Shown here in pieces: positions 36,895 to 44,826 of a DNA stretch of 64,000 nucleotides (positions are counted from its first letter, which is position 1; each line of letters opens with the position of its first letter). A program made the position numbers and the translations under genes. Below the pieces are notes generated by a model. The model had not been told where the DNA came from and did no database searches. It saw nothing but the letters and a program-made list of their open reading frames with translations. The stretch covers positions 62,001 through 126,000 of the forward strand of contig PLYA01000054.1 of NCBI GenBank assembly GCA_003153315.1, in the 5' to 3' direction. This stretch comes from Bacteroidota bacterium. GTDB taxonomy: Bacteria > Bacteroidota > Bacteroidia > B-17B0 > Aurantibacillaceae.

Positions 36895-36928
36895 CTTAAA
36901 CTAGTTGCTTTAATTCTGTAAACTTTTT

Positions 36929-38272
36929 CTACTTACTTACAATTACTTTTTTAGTACTCATTTCTGTACCACTTATCAGGGTAATAAAGTAAACGCCTGC
37001 GTTAGTTAATGTTAGAGAAGCATTAGTTGTTTTTGGTTTTGCTTCATAAACAATCTGCCCAAGCATATCAAGTACCTTTAGCTCATCTATATTACCAGTA
37101 TAGGTTATTTGAAAACTACCACTACTAGGGTTAGGATAAACGATAATATTTTCATTGTTAGCAATATATTTCTCAATGCCTGCTGATTGTGCAACATTAG
37201 TTACTTTACGTATGCGGTGATTCCATCCATCAGCAAAATACATATTGCCCCCGGCATCAAATGATATTCCTGATGGATAATTTATTTCTGCAACGGTAGC
37301 TTGCCCTCCATCTCCGCTATAAGCACCGGTTCCGTTTCCGGCTATAGTTGATATAATACCTGAAGTATTTATCATACGAACACGATTATTCTTTGAATCG
37401 CTAAAGTACACATTGCCTACTGGATCTGTAGTTGCCCAATATGGATTATATAATTCTGCGGCGGTGGCCTGCCCTCCATCTCCGCTATATGCACCGGTTC
37501 CGGTTCCTGCATAGGTGGTTATAATACCGGCTGTATTTACCTTTCTTATTCGGTTATTACTTACGTCGGCAATAAACATATTACCCGCGGCATCAAATCC
37601 AACCCCGCATGGTGCATATAAATTAGCTAAAGTTGCCTGCCCCCCGTCTCCTCCATAACTTCCTGTACCAATACCTGTAGTACCGGTTCCCACTACAGTA
37701 CTAATAATACCGGCCGTATTTACCATCCGTATGCGGTTATTATCAAAATCAGCAATGTATAAATTGCCTGCTACATCAAAAGTTATTTGATATGGATTAT
37801 GTAATTCGGCTGCTGTTGCAGGGCCTCCATCACCACTAAATCCTGCCGTTCCGTTTCCGGCAATGGTTGTAATAATTCCTGCCGTATTTATTTTACGTAT
37901 GCGTTGATTGAAAGACTCGGAAACATATAAATTGCCTGTTGCATCAAAAACCAAGCCCCTAGGGTAATAGGTTTTGGCAGCGCTAGCCAGCCCTCCATCT
38001 CCGCTGAAACCAGCCGTGCCGGTTCCTAATATAGTTGTAATAATACCTGAGGTACTTACTTTGCGTACCCTGCTATTATCAGTATCTTCAATATACATAT
38101 TGCCTGCCGCATCAAGAAGTACTCCACCAGGGTAATATAATTCTGCCGCAGTTGCCTGTCCTCCGTCTCCGGCATAAGCTCCGGTTCCATTTCCGGCAAC
38201 GGTGCTTATTATTTGTGCATTTAAAAAGCCTATGGTTAAAAAGCAAGTTGCGAAAAATAATTTTGTCTTCAT
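36929..38272 (-). CDS. Secreted NHL beta-propeller protein with T9SS type A sorting domain
   Basis: 447 residues from the ATG at 38272; the frame stays open 17 codons further up (38323), but MKTKLFFATCFLTIGFLNAQ from 38272 is a complete signal peptide. Six NHL repeats (IISTVAGNG, GDGGQATAAELYYPGG, GNMYIED, NSRVRKVS and so on) fill about residues 25-360. The type A sorting domain follows (VYPNPSSGSFQITY, LKVLDMLGQIVYE, AGVYFITL, KKVIVSK). It is a stripped version of the two neighbouring paralogues: same propeller, no Ig modules, type A instead of type B export signal. A DNA terminator separates it from the next paralogue downstream. Confidence 0.85.
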   Translation of the reverse strand: MKTKLFFATCFLTIGFLNAQIISTVAGNGTGAYAGDGGQATAAELYYPGGVLLDAAGNMYIEDTDNSRVRKVSTSGIITTILGTGTAGFSGDGGLASAAKTYYPRGLVFDATGNLYVSESFNQRIRKINTAGIITTIAGNGTAGFSGDGGPATAAELHNPYQITFDVAGNLYIADFDNNRIRMVNTAGIISTVVGTGTTGIGTGSYGGDGGQATLANLYAPCGVGFDAAGNMFIADVSNNRIRKVNTAGIITTYAGTGTGAYSGDGGQATAAELYNPYWATTDPVGNVYFSDSKNNRVRMINTSGIISTIAGNGTGAYSGDGGQATVAEINYPSGISFDAGGNMYFADGWNHRIRKVTNVAQSAGIEKYIANNENIIVYPNPSSGSFQITYTGNIDELKVLDMLGQIVYEAKPKTTNASLTLTNAGVYFITLISGTEMSTKKVIVSK

Positions 38273-38341
38273 AGTTATATTTTTTGGTTTAATCAAAAGT
38301 AAATAAAAGAAATTGAATGGCAATATTAAGTTTCCGTTAAG

Positions 38342-38373
38342 AAAAAATCTCCCGTTAGCTAAAACAGGAGATT
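38342..38373 (-). terminator. Rho-independent terminator behind the 256-residue hypothetical gene
   Basis: Minus-strand stem AATCTCC/GGAGATT (7 bp, plus an inner 3-bp GTT/AAC after one mismatch) is followed by six T. It lies about 100 bp beyond the stop at 38470, just after the REP-like pair. Confidence 0.6.
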
Positions 38374-38391
38374 GATTGAATTTATTTCATT

Positions 38392-38462
38392 GTCATTGCG
38401 AGCGAAGCGCGGCAATCTGTTAAAGGTGGAAATTGCTTCGCCGTTTCACTCTTCGCAATAAC
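38392..38462. repeat. REP-like inverted pair of the GTCATTGCGAG family
   Basis: One copy GTCATTGCGAGCGAAGCGCG (38392 onward) and an inverted one from 38431, ending TTCGCAATAAC, flank a short spacer. This is the widespread repeat family GTCATTGCGAG...GAAGCAATC found in intergenic regions of many bacterial phyla. It may fold into a stem in the RNA of the gene ending at 38470. Confidence 0.8.
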
Positions 38463-38469
38463 AATACTC

Positions 38470-39240
38470 TTAAGGATGCAAAATTTGTGCTACTATAGCA
38501 CCGCATGCATCGCCCAATACACCCTTATTACTTTCGTATCTTGCAATATACCAGGCATAAGAAATAGTATTGGCAGGTATAGCAGCTAAATCAGCAGAGC
38601 TTATGCTGCTTAAAACACTACCCCTTTTGGCATTGCCTACAAACTGATATTGGCTAAGCGAGGTTGGCGCCACTGTGCCAATATATCTATATACTTTCGC
38701 GAACTTTATACCAGAGGGCAGGGCATGACTTTTAGGGGTATCGGGGTTGGTAACAGTTATATGATGCTCTCCCACATCATATTTTTTCATAGCCAATACA
38801 GGCTTTTCGGGGCCAGCCACAAGTCCGCCTATATTTCGCGCTGTAGCAGCTCCCTGATGACTAACCGCAGCCAACGCTGTGCCGCGTTTTACATGAAAGG
38901 TTTCACAATCGCTAATGGTTCCGTTCATAGCTACTTTATCCAGCAGATGAAATCCAGTTAAGGGGTCGTTATCATATTTTTTTACATTTCTTATAAGTAT
39001 CCCCATCTGGTCGGTAATATTTGTATTGTTGTTGTTTTTATCCGACCATTGTGGAAACAACAAATCAGATTGATTCCTAAAGGATGTCCATTGCGCGCTC
39101 TGCGCACTTGTCCAGCCCCAGTCTTTCCACTTGGGGTTTCCTGTTGTGGGGTTAATACTTAGTTGCAGTTTATCTGTACTCTGCATGTAGGGTGCAAACT
39201 CGCTTGGTTTAGTCGAGATTCTTTCATTTTTACTTGACAT
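38470..39240 (-). CDS. Hypothetical protein, no signal peptide, array-adjacent
   Basis: 256 residues, unrecognised. Polar opening MSSKNERISTKPSEFAPYMQ with no hydrophobic leader. A helical first half (TDQMGILIRNVKKYDNDPLT) precedes a beta-rich second half (EHHITVTNPD, GIKFAKVYRYIG, QYQFVGNAKRGSVLSS, ISYAWYIARYESNKGVLGD), which resembles an Ig/Fn3 fold with a closing WYIARYE-type strand. The overall arrangement recalls the gene at 92-811. The start is close to array 3 (39307-39537), upstream of the gene. Function unknown. Confidence 0.65.
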   Translation of the reverse strand: MSSKNERISTKPSEFAPYMQSTDKLQLSINPTTGNPKWKDWGWTSAQSAQWTSFRNQSDLLFPQWSDKNNNNTNITDQMGILIRNVKKYDNDPLTGFHLLDKVAMNGTISDCETFHVKRGTALAAVSHQGAATARNIGGLVAGPEKPVLAMKKYDVGEHHITVTNPDTPKSHALPSGIKFAKVYRYIGTVAPTSLSQYQFVGNAKRGSVLSSISSADLAAIPANTISYAWYIARYESNKGVLGDACGAIVAQILHP

Positions 39241-39306
39241 GGCTTTGTTTTTTTTTAGGTTAGTTTTTATTTCTTTTTAGTTCTGTTTAATTTCAGTTTT
39301 CTTATT

Positions 39307-39537
39307 CTTGAATGAAGCAGGGTAAGTCTTGAATGAAGCAGGACAAGTCCTGAATAACTTAAGACTACTCCTGAAAAATTCTTGGGTAGTCTTGGTTGAA
39401 GCAAGACTATTCTTAAGTGAAACAGGACAAGTTTTGAATAACGTAGGGCTACTCCTGAAAGATTCTTGGGTAATCTTAGACGAAGCAAGACTATTCTTGC
39501 GTGAAACAAGACAAGTCCTGAATCAAGCAAGATTATC
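39307..39537. repeat. 21-bp tandem repeat array 3 (11 units, 84-bp super-period)
   Basis: Eleven units of exactly 21 bp without indels. The dyads sit at unit junctions: CAGGACAAGTCCTG (6-bp arms, 2-base centre) and CAAGACTATTCTTG (5-bp arms). Units 2-5 are repeated as 6-9 and then 10-11, giving an 84-bp higher-order period. Both strands have stop-free frames, which follows from the 3n unit length; no start or coding bias supports them. The rest of the 570-bp gap 39241-39810 holds a possible gene remnant at 39522-39710 and otherwise only AT-rich sequence. Confidence 0.9.
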
Positions 39538-39710
39538 CAAAACTCTTCTTTTCTTTAGCTGCTTATGTTTACAAAGAACGATATGCTAAGTATTACCAAA
39601 AAGTGTGCCAAACTATTTTGCTTAGCAATAAAATAACATTTTTTAGTAATTGCGATACAAAGCACCTGCGTCATGCCCTGTATATGGCAAACCGCATGAA
39701 GTTATTTTAA
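39522..39710 (+). pseudogene. Possible C-terminal gene remnant next to array 3
   Basis: The plus frame from just after a TGA at 39519 to the TAA at 39708-39710 reads 62 codons with protein-like composition, including AAYVYKERYAKYYQKVCQTI and DTKHLRHALYMANRMKLF. There is no usable start codon before two internal Met near the end. It could be the tail of a lost gene, the head of which would have lain where the array is now. The similarity family is not known to me, so this is only a candidate. Confidence 0.2.
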
Positions 39711-39810
39711 GCATAGGAAAAAGAAATATCCTTGTAAAAACATCTAAAAGTTTATTAAACATATAGATAAATAAAAAACGAGTATATTTAACGCATAAAA
39801 CAAAAATAAA

Positions 39811-40251
39811 ATGAAAAAAATAATTAAACTAAAAACCTTGGCAACGGTATGTTTTGTCGCCACATTAATATTTACAAGTTGTACAAAAGCTGGACCTGTT
39901 GGACCTGCAGGATCTGCCGGACCCACAGGTGCTACTGGAGCTACCGGACCATCTAATGTTGCTGTGGTAGATAGTTTTTATGTTCCATCAAGTGCTTGGG
40001 TAAATACTGGTACTGGAGAATGGAAATACACCTATTCTAACTCAAATATTACCGAACAAATTGTAAGTAAAGGTACTGTTGAGGTATTTGGATGGAGTAC
40101 TGCATACCCTGATTGGTACGCATGGCCAGATGTTGTTGTTACAGGAGGTGGGTATCGTTACTATTACAATGTGGGTATACTTACTTTACTTGCTGATAAC
40201 TTTAGCAGTGCTCCAGCTTCGCAATCAATAAAAGCGGTTCTTCTTCAATAA
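39811..40251 (+). CDS. Collagen-like lipoprotein
   Basis: 146 residues. Lipobox FTSC with Cys24, then seven Gly-x-y triplets (residues 28-48: GPV GPA GSA GPT GAT GAT GPS) as in a short collagen-like stalk, and a ~95-residue C-terminal domain (SSAWVNTGTGEWKY, VSKGTVEVFGW, AWPDVVV, YYYNVGILTL) that is common behind such stalks in Bacteroidota. Anchored in the outer membrane, it would trimerise through the triple helix. Stands alone between array 3 and the glycan cluster. Ligand unknown. Confidence 0.8.
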   Translation: MKKIIKLKTLATVCFVATLIFTSCTKAGPVGPAGSAGPTGATGATGPSNVAVVDSFYVPSSAWVNTGTGEWKYTYSNSNITEQIVSKGTVEVFGWSTAYPDWYAWPDVVVTGGGYRYYYNVGILTLLADNFSSAPASQSIKAVLLQ

Positions 40252-40287
40252 TCAAAGGTTGATTGTTGTCGTGATTAACCCTTAAAC

Positions 40288-41517
40288 ATGAAACCCCAGC
40301 ACCGGATACTTTTACATAAAATAAAAGTGTTTGGCTTTGAAAAAATAAGCTCTTATTGGGATGCCCTCTTGTTTTTTTTGGGAGTACCTGCTATTGCTAA
40401 AAGTAATTTGCCTAATGTACTTCTTTTTGTAGGCGAGCATTTGCAACCCCGCATCCCCCGCATGGCTAAGTGGATAAAACGCGAAAGCGATTATACGCTA
40501 ATTTTAGTCTGCCACAGGCGTTGGTATGTAAAAGAGTTCTCAGACCCTTGCTTTAGTGCTGTTTACCAGTTTAGAAATGTATGCCATCTAAAACGCATTT
40601 TAAAACAAATAAATAATATCACTCTGGTGCATGGCTTTGCGCCTAAAAGTTATTTTTCCAACGTGGCACGTACCTTTTTAAATAAACCTTATGTGCACGA
40701 TATGCAGGATGTATGGACTATTTACTACAATAAAAATACCAAACTAAACTGGCTGAAAAAAGAGTTGCCACATGAAGCAGAATGCCTTATAAAGGCAGAT
40801 GGGGTTGTAGCCAACAGCATGGAAATTAACGAGGCATATCGACAGCTTAAATGCAAAAAGAAACCAAAAACTATTTTCTTTCCGCTGTATTGCGATGATG
40901 ATTTTTTTCAGGAGAACAATAAAACTATTGACCCCGATAACATTCATTTGGTTTATGCAGGCTCCGTTGCAGGGAGTTATAAAGACCCTGCACAATATGG
41001 CAATACCCAATTTCATAATTTAATAAAAACGCTTACCGAACAGAAGCTGCACTTCCATATTTATCCGAGCCCATCAAATTCAAGAGCAGATTATGAGGAG
41101 TATGAAAAGATAGATAAGCAAAACCCTTATTTTCATTTTCATGCACCTATAGCCCAACAGCAATTGGCAAAGGAATTAAGTAAATATCATTTTGGTATTC
41201 ACTTAGGTTTTGTGAATGATAATTCTCATAAACAATCACCTCTAAAATATAAACTTTGCATTACCCTTAAACTATTTAATTATATGGAGAGTGGTATCCC
41301 TACAATTATTTCAAATGATCTTGAATTTCAATCGTTTATTGTGAGGAGATATAAAACAGGTATTTCTGTTTCTAAAAATGAAATAAATACAATTAAATCT
41401 ATACTTTTACAGTTAGATTATGTAACTATAGCAAATAATATAAAAATAAGCAGAGAAAAATTAGGACTGAAAAGAAATATAAAACGACTTCTTAATTTTT
41501 ACACAAGTAAAAAATAA
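40288..41517 (+). CDS. GT4-like glycosyltransferase
   Basis: 409 residues of GT-B fold. The C-terminal nucleotide-sugar site is readable (NIHLVYAGSVAGSYKDPA, then HAPIAQQQLAKELSKYHFGI, and the usual FNYMESGIPTIIS with the Glu preceding a Gly-Pro turn). N-terminal half weakly conserved as in GT4 enzymes. It opens the glycan cluster and is 3 bp before the methyltransferase gene. Donor and acceptor unknown. Confidence 0.75.
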   Translation: MKPQHRILLHKIKVFGFEKISSYWDALLFFLGVPAIAKSNLPNVLLFVGEHLQPRIPRMAKWIKRESDYTLILVCHRRWYVKEFSDPCFSAVYQFRNVCHLKRILKQINNITLVHGFAPKSYFSNVARTFLNKPYVHDMQDVWTIYYNKNTKLNWLKKELPHEAECLIKADGVVANSMEINEAYRQLKCKKKPKTIFFPLYCDDDFFQENNKTIDPDNIHLVYAGSVAGSYKDPAQYGNTQFHNLIKTLTEQKLHFHIYPSPSNSRADYEEYEKIDKQNPYFHFHAPIAQQQLAKELSKYHFGIHLGFVNDNSHKQSPLKYKLCITLKLFNYMESGIPTIISNDLEFQSFIVRRYKTGISVSKNEINTIKSILLQLDYVTIANNIKISREKLGLKRNIKRLLNFYTSKK

Positions 41518-41520
41518 AAA

Positions 41521-42231
41521 ATGGAAATAGAAGAAAAAAAACATTTAGATAAAATAGGAGAAACTTATTCTATGTATGATAAAGATGCTAAAGTAAACTC
41601 CTACAGAAGCAAAACAATTTTAAGCTTTTGTCAAGGGAAAGATATATTAGAACTTGGCTGTGCCGATGGATTGGTTACTGAAGTATTGTTTCAAAAGTAT
41701 CCTAATATTATTGCTGTAGATGCTTCCGCAGAATTAATTGAAAAAGCTAAGAAAAGAGCGCCTAAAGTAGAATATCATGTAAGTTTATTCGAGGATTTTA
41801 AACCAAATAAGCAATTTGATACAATTATTTTAGGGCATGTACTTGAGCATGTGCTTAATCCTATAGAGATATTAAAGATTGTAAAGAATTGGTTAAAACC
41901 GAAAGGGATTATAATTATAACTGTTCCTAATGGAGATTCAGTACATCGCCGTATTGGGGTTGAAATGGGGATGATAAAATATACCACAGAATTAAACGAA
42001 GATGATGTAAGAATAGGTCATAGAAGGGTATTTAAAGTAGAAACGCTTCGCACAACTGTTATTAGTTCCGAGCTTAATATTTTAAAAGAAGAAGGTATTC
42101 TTTTAAAACCTTTAAGTAATAAGCAAATGTATGATTGGCCTGATAAACTTTTTGATGCTTATTATAGTTTGGCTAAAAAACTTCCGGCCGAATTTGGTGG
42201 AGAATTATGTTTTGTGTGCTCAAGAGATTAA
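41521..42231 (+). CDS. Class I SAM-dependent methyltransferase
   Basis: 236 residues. Motif I is LELGCADGLVTEVL, followed by the acidic ribose contact IIAVDASAELIEKAK, the catalytic loop region DTIILGHVLEHVLNPIEILK and KPKGIIIITVPNG. Typical of small-molecule or sugar methyltransferases of the Methyltransf_23 type. The gene ends one base before the ATP-grasp start at 42233. Probable target is a nucleotide sugar or a glycan. Confidence 0.8.
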   Translation: MEIEEKKHLDKIGETYSMYDKDAKVNSYRSKTILSFCQGKDILELGCADGLVTEVLFQKYPNIIAVDASAELIEKAKKRAPKVEYHVSLFEDFKPNKQFDTIILGHVLEHVLNPIEILKIVKNWLKPKGIIIITVPNGDSVHRRIGVEMGMIKYTTELNEDDVRIGHRRVFKVETLRTTVISSELNILKEEGILLKPLSNKQMYDWPDKLFDAYYSLAKKLPAEFGGELCFVCSRD

Positions 42232-42232
42232 A

Positions 42233-43174
42233 ATGAATGTTTTAATCACAAGCATTGGTGCTACTGGCTCACAAAACGTAATAAAAGCATTAAGAAAACA
42301 GGTAAAATATCCTGTTAACATTATTGGTTGTGATGCCTCTGTTAATAATGCAGGGAAATTTTTTGTAGATAAGTTTTATAAACTTCCCTTTGCTAATGAT
42401 ACTACTTACATTCCTACCATACTTGATATATGTACAAAAGAGTCTGTAAATCTTCTCATTCCAATAATGGAACAAGAACTGGAAGTTGTTGCACAAAATC
42501 TTATTGTTCTTGAAAAATTTAATCCCGTAATTTCAGAGCTAAAAATCATTGAAATCTGTAATGATAAGAGTGTTTGTAATCCTTTTATAAAAGCTCTTGG
42601 AATTAATGTGCCAAAAGAATATGATAAATTATCTGACGTAAAATCATTTCCCGTTATCATTAAACCTAAAAAAGGAACAGGAAGTACCAATATTATTGTT
42701 GTTAATGATGCAACCCAACTTGCTTCCTTATCTGTTGATGCTCCTAGATATATCATTCAGGATTTCATAAAGGGTAAAGAGTTTACAGTAGATTGTTATA
42801 CTTCTTTGGTTCAGGATTTTTGTGAATGTGTACCAAGAGAAAGGCTAATAACTAAAGGAGGCTTATGCACACAAACCAAAACAGTCAATAATAAAGAATT
42901 AATAGATTGTTCAAGAAAAATAAATAAAGCGTTAAAAATAAAAGGACCTTCAAATATTCAGTTTATAATTGATGAAAATACTAATGTCATTTATTTTATA
43001 GAGATAAACCCAAGATTTGGTGGGGCATACATTGCTTCCATTGAAGCAGGCCTTAATGCACCCTTGTTTTTATTGAATGAAATAAATAAAGATAAAATAG
43101 AGTATTCAGGATTTAGAGTGGGTCTGGTAATGTATAGATATTGGCAAGAAGCTTATGAGTACGATATGGTTTGA
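42233..43174 (+). CDS. ATP-grasp domain protein (carbamoyl-phosphate-synthase-like)
   Basis: 313 residues from the ATG at 42233 (the open frame extends upstream to 42131 but that part overlaps the previous gene). N-terminal Rossmann-like MNVLITSIGATGSQNVIKAL, then the ATP-grasp core with KPKKGTGSTNIIVV and the metal-site EINPRFGGAYIASIEAG. ATP-grasp enzymes form carbon-nitrogen or carbon-oxygen bonds via an acyl phosphate. In surface-glycan clusters such proteins are thought to ligate an amino acid or carboxylate to a sugar. Ends 20 bp into the HAD gene, so coupled translation is likely. Confidence 0.75.
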   Translation: MNVLITSIGATGSQNVIKALRKQVKYPVNIIGCDASVNNAGKFFVDKFYKLPFANDTTYIPTILDICTKESVNLLIPIMEQELEVVAQNLIVLEKFNPVISELKIIEICNDKSVCNPFIKALGINVPKEYDKLSDVKSFPVIIKPKKGTGSTNIIVVNDATQLASLSVDAPRYIIQDFIKGKEFTVDCYTSLVQDFCECVPRERLITKGGLCTQTKTVNNKELIDCSRKINKALKIKGPSNIQFIIDENTNVIYFIEINPRFGGAYIASIEAGLNAPLFLLNEINKDKIEYSGFRVGLVMYRYWQEAYEYDMV

Positions 43175-43775
43175 TTTTGACGGAACTATTACAGATGTTA
43201 AAACAAGATATACTCAGGTTTTTATTGATTTCTTTGCCTCAAAATATCATATTGATTTAAATAGTGATAAATACTGGCAATTTAGGCAAGCGGGCTTATC
43301 TACTTTAAAAATCCTTGAGAACTATGGTTATGAGAGGTTTATTCAGGAGTACATAGATTTTAGGAATGAAACTATTGAATCTATTGCTTATTTAAAAAAG
43401 GATACGCTTAGAGCCAATGTAGAAGAAACATTATCGGAATTAAAAAAGAGATTTACTCTAAAGATTTTATCCGGTAGGGCAATAAAAGAGAACCTTATAG
43501 AACAAATTAATTTTCTGAATCTGTCCTCATATTTTACGGAAGTATATACTGTTAGTCCCTTTGCAGCGTTTGTTGAAAAGCAAGCTGTCTTAAAAAAGAA
43601 TGCTTCTATTTCTGATTATATGGTTGGAGATACAGAACATGATATTAAGGCAGGTAATTCATGTTCACTAAAAACAATAGCCATAAGTGATGGTATGTCT
43701 ACTAAAGAGCGTTTAATTCAATCTTTACCAACCCAAATAATTGATTCCTTTTCTAAACTATCATCTATCCTGTAA
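43155..43775 (+). CDS. HAD-superfamily hydrolase (phosphoglycolate-phosphatase-like)
   Basis: 206 residues. DFDGT at 7-11 holds the nucleophilic Asp, with a small helical C1 cap, a Ser/Thr motif II in ILSGR, and YMVGDTEHDIKAGN as motif IV. A phosphatase acting on a small phosphorylated metabolite is expected. It overlaps the ATP-grasp gene by 20 bp. It may supply the phosphatase missing from the kinase/isomerase/nucleotidyltransferase set at 27416-29209, which is inference only. Confidence 0.8.
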   Translation: MSTIWFDFDGTITDVKTRYTQVFIDFFASKYHIDLNSDKYWQFRQAGLSTLKILENYGYERFIQEYIDFRNETIESIAYLKKDTLRANVEETLSELKKRFTLKILSGRAIKENLIEQINFLNLSSYFTEVYTVSPFAAFVEKQAVLKKNASISDYMVGDTEHDIKAGNSCSLKTIAISDGMSTKERLIQSLPTQIIDSFSKLSSIL

Positions 43776-43792
43776 AATATCAAATAAAAACT

Positions 43793-43800
43793 TAATTTTG
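43793..43800 (+). promoter_or_regulatory. -7 box TAATTTTG before the first SDR gene
   Basis: Perfect TAnnTTTG match 18 bp ahead of the ATG at 43819, in the 43-bp gap after the HAD gene. It suggests that the cluster has an internal promoter here. No clear -33 element. Confidence 0.4.
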
Positions 43801-43818
43801 CTATCTTATTTTTAATTT

Positions 43819-44799
43819 ATGAAAAGCGTTTATATCACAGGAGGAGCAGGCTATGTAGGCTCTGTATTGGTTCCTAAACTACTAAGCAAAGGCTACAAAG
43901 TATCGGTATTAGACCTTATGATTTATGGGGAAGATGTGTTGGCTAAACACCCTAACCTAACTATCATTAAAGGCGATATAAGAGATCAGGAGCTTTTAAA
44001 GAAAACCCTTCCGGGGCACGATGCCGTTATACATTTGGCTTGCATAAGCAACGACCCAAGTTTTGAACTGAACCCTGATTTGGGTAAATCTATTAACCTG
44101 GATGCCTTCGAACCTTTGGTTAAAATCTCTAAAGAATCAGGGGTAAGCCGCTTTATTTATGCTTCATCATCCAGCGTATATGGCATTAAAGAAGAGCCTA
44201 ATGTGCATGAAGGGATGGAGCTTGAACCGCTAACTGATTACTCTAAATTTAAAGCTGATTGCGAAGAAATTTTAAAACCATACCAAAGCGATAGTTTTAC
44301 TACCTGTACCATTCGTCCGGCAACGGTGTGTGGTTACGGTAAGCGCCTGCGTTTAGATTTATCAGTGAATATATTAACTAATCTTGCCGTAAATAAAGGA
44401 GAGATTACCGTATTTGGAGGTACGCAAAAGCGCCCCAACATTCATATTGAAGATATGACCGATTTGTATTGCCAGTTGCTGGAGCTTCCTAAAGAAAAAA
44501 TTGCAGGCAAAATTTGGAATGCAGGTTTTGAAAACCACACCATTTCTGAAATTGCACAGATGGTAAAAAATGTTGTTGGTCCGCAGGTAAACATTGTTAC
44601 CACACCAACCAATGATTTGCGTTCGTATCATATCTCTTCCGAAAAAATAAAAAATGATATCGGTTTTGTAGCCAATCATACCATTGAAGATGCCGTAAAA
44701 GATTTAAAAGATGCTTTTGAAAGGGGTGATATTCCTGACTCCTTATCAGGAGATAAATACTTTAATGTAAAACTAATGCAGCATATCGAACTAAAATAA
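43819..44799 (+). CDS. NAD-dependent epimerase/dehydratase (SDR)
   Basis: 326 residues of the extended SDR family: GGAGYVGSVLVPKL as the NAD-binding glycine motif, the catalytic SSSSVYG and YSKFK (Tyr-x3-Lys) residues, and a C-terminal substrate domain (GTQKRPNIHIEDMTDL). Such enzymes epimerise, dehydrate or reduce nucleotide sugars. Followed after 27 bp by the aminotransferase gene, which is typical for amino-sugar synthesis. Confidence 0.85.
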   Translation: MKSVYITGGAGYVGSVLVPKLLSKGYKVSVLDLMIYGEDVLAKHPNLTIIKGDIRDQELLKKTLPGHDAVIHLACISNDPSFELNPDLGKSINLDAFEPLVKISKESGVSRFIYASSSSVYGIKEEPNVHEGMELEPLTDYSKFKADCEEILKPYQSDSFTTCTIRPATVCGYGKRLRLDLSVNILTNLAVNKGEITVFGGTQKRPNIHIEDMTDLYCQLLELPKEKIAGKIWNAGFENHTISEIAQMVKNVVGPQVNIVTTPTNDLRSYHISSEKIKNDIGFVANHTIEDAVKDLKDAFERGDIPDSLSGDKYFNVKLMQHIELK

Positions 44800-44826
44800 T
44801 TCCAGTTACTAAGAGCTAATTAACCC

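Noticed and set aside
38273-38323. Longer start for the third NHL protein
   Set aside because: A complete signal peptide begins at 38272; the extra 17 residues would bury it.
39267-39589. Frames on both strands through array 3 that look like Leu-rich coiled coils
   Set aside because: Both strands are open at once, which is expected for 3n-length repeats and not for a real gene.
42131-42232. Longer start for the ATP-grasp protein
   Set aside because: The extra 34 codons overlap the methyltransferase gene and do not fit the family's N-terminus, which starts with MNVLITSIGATG.
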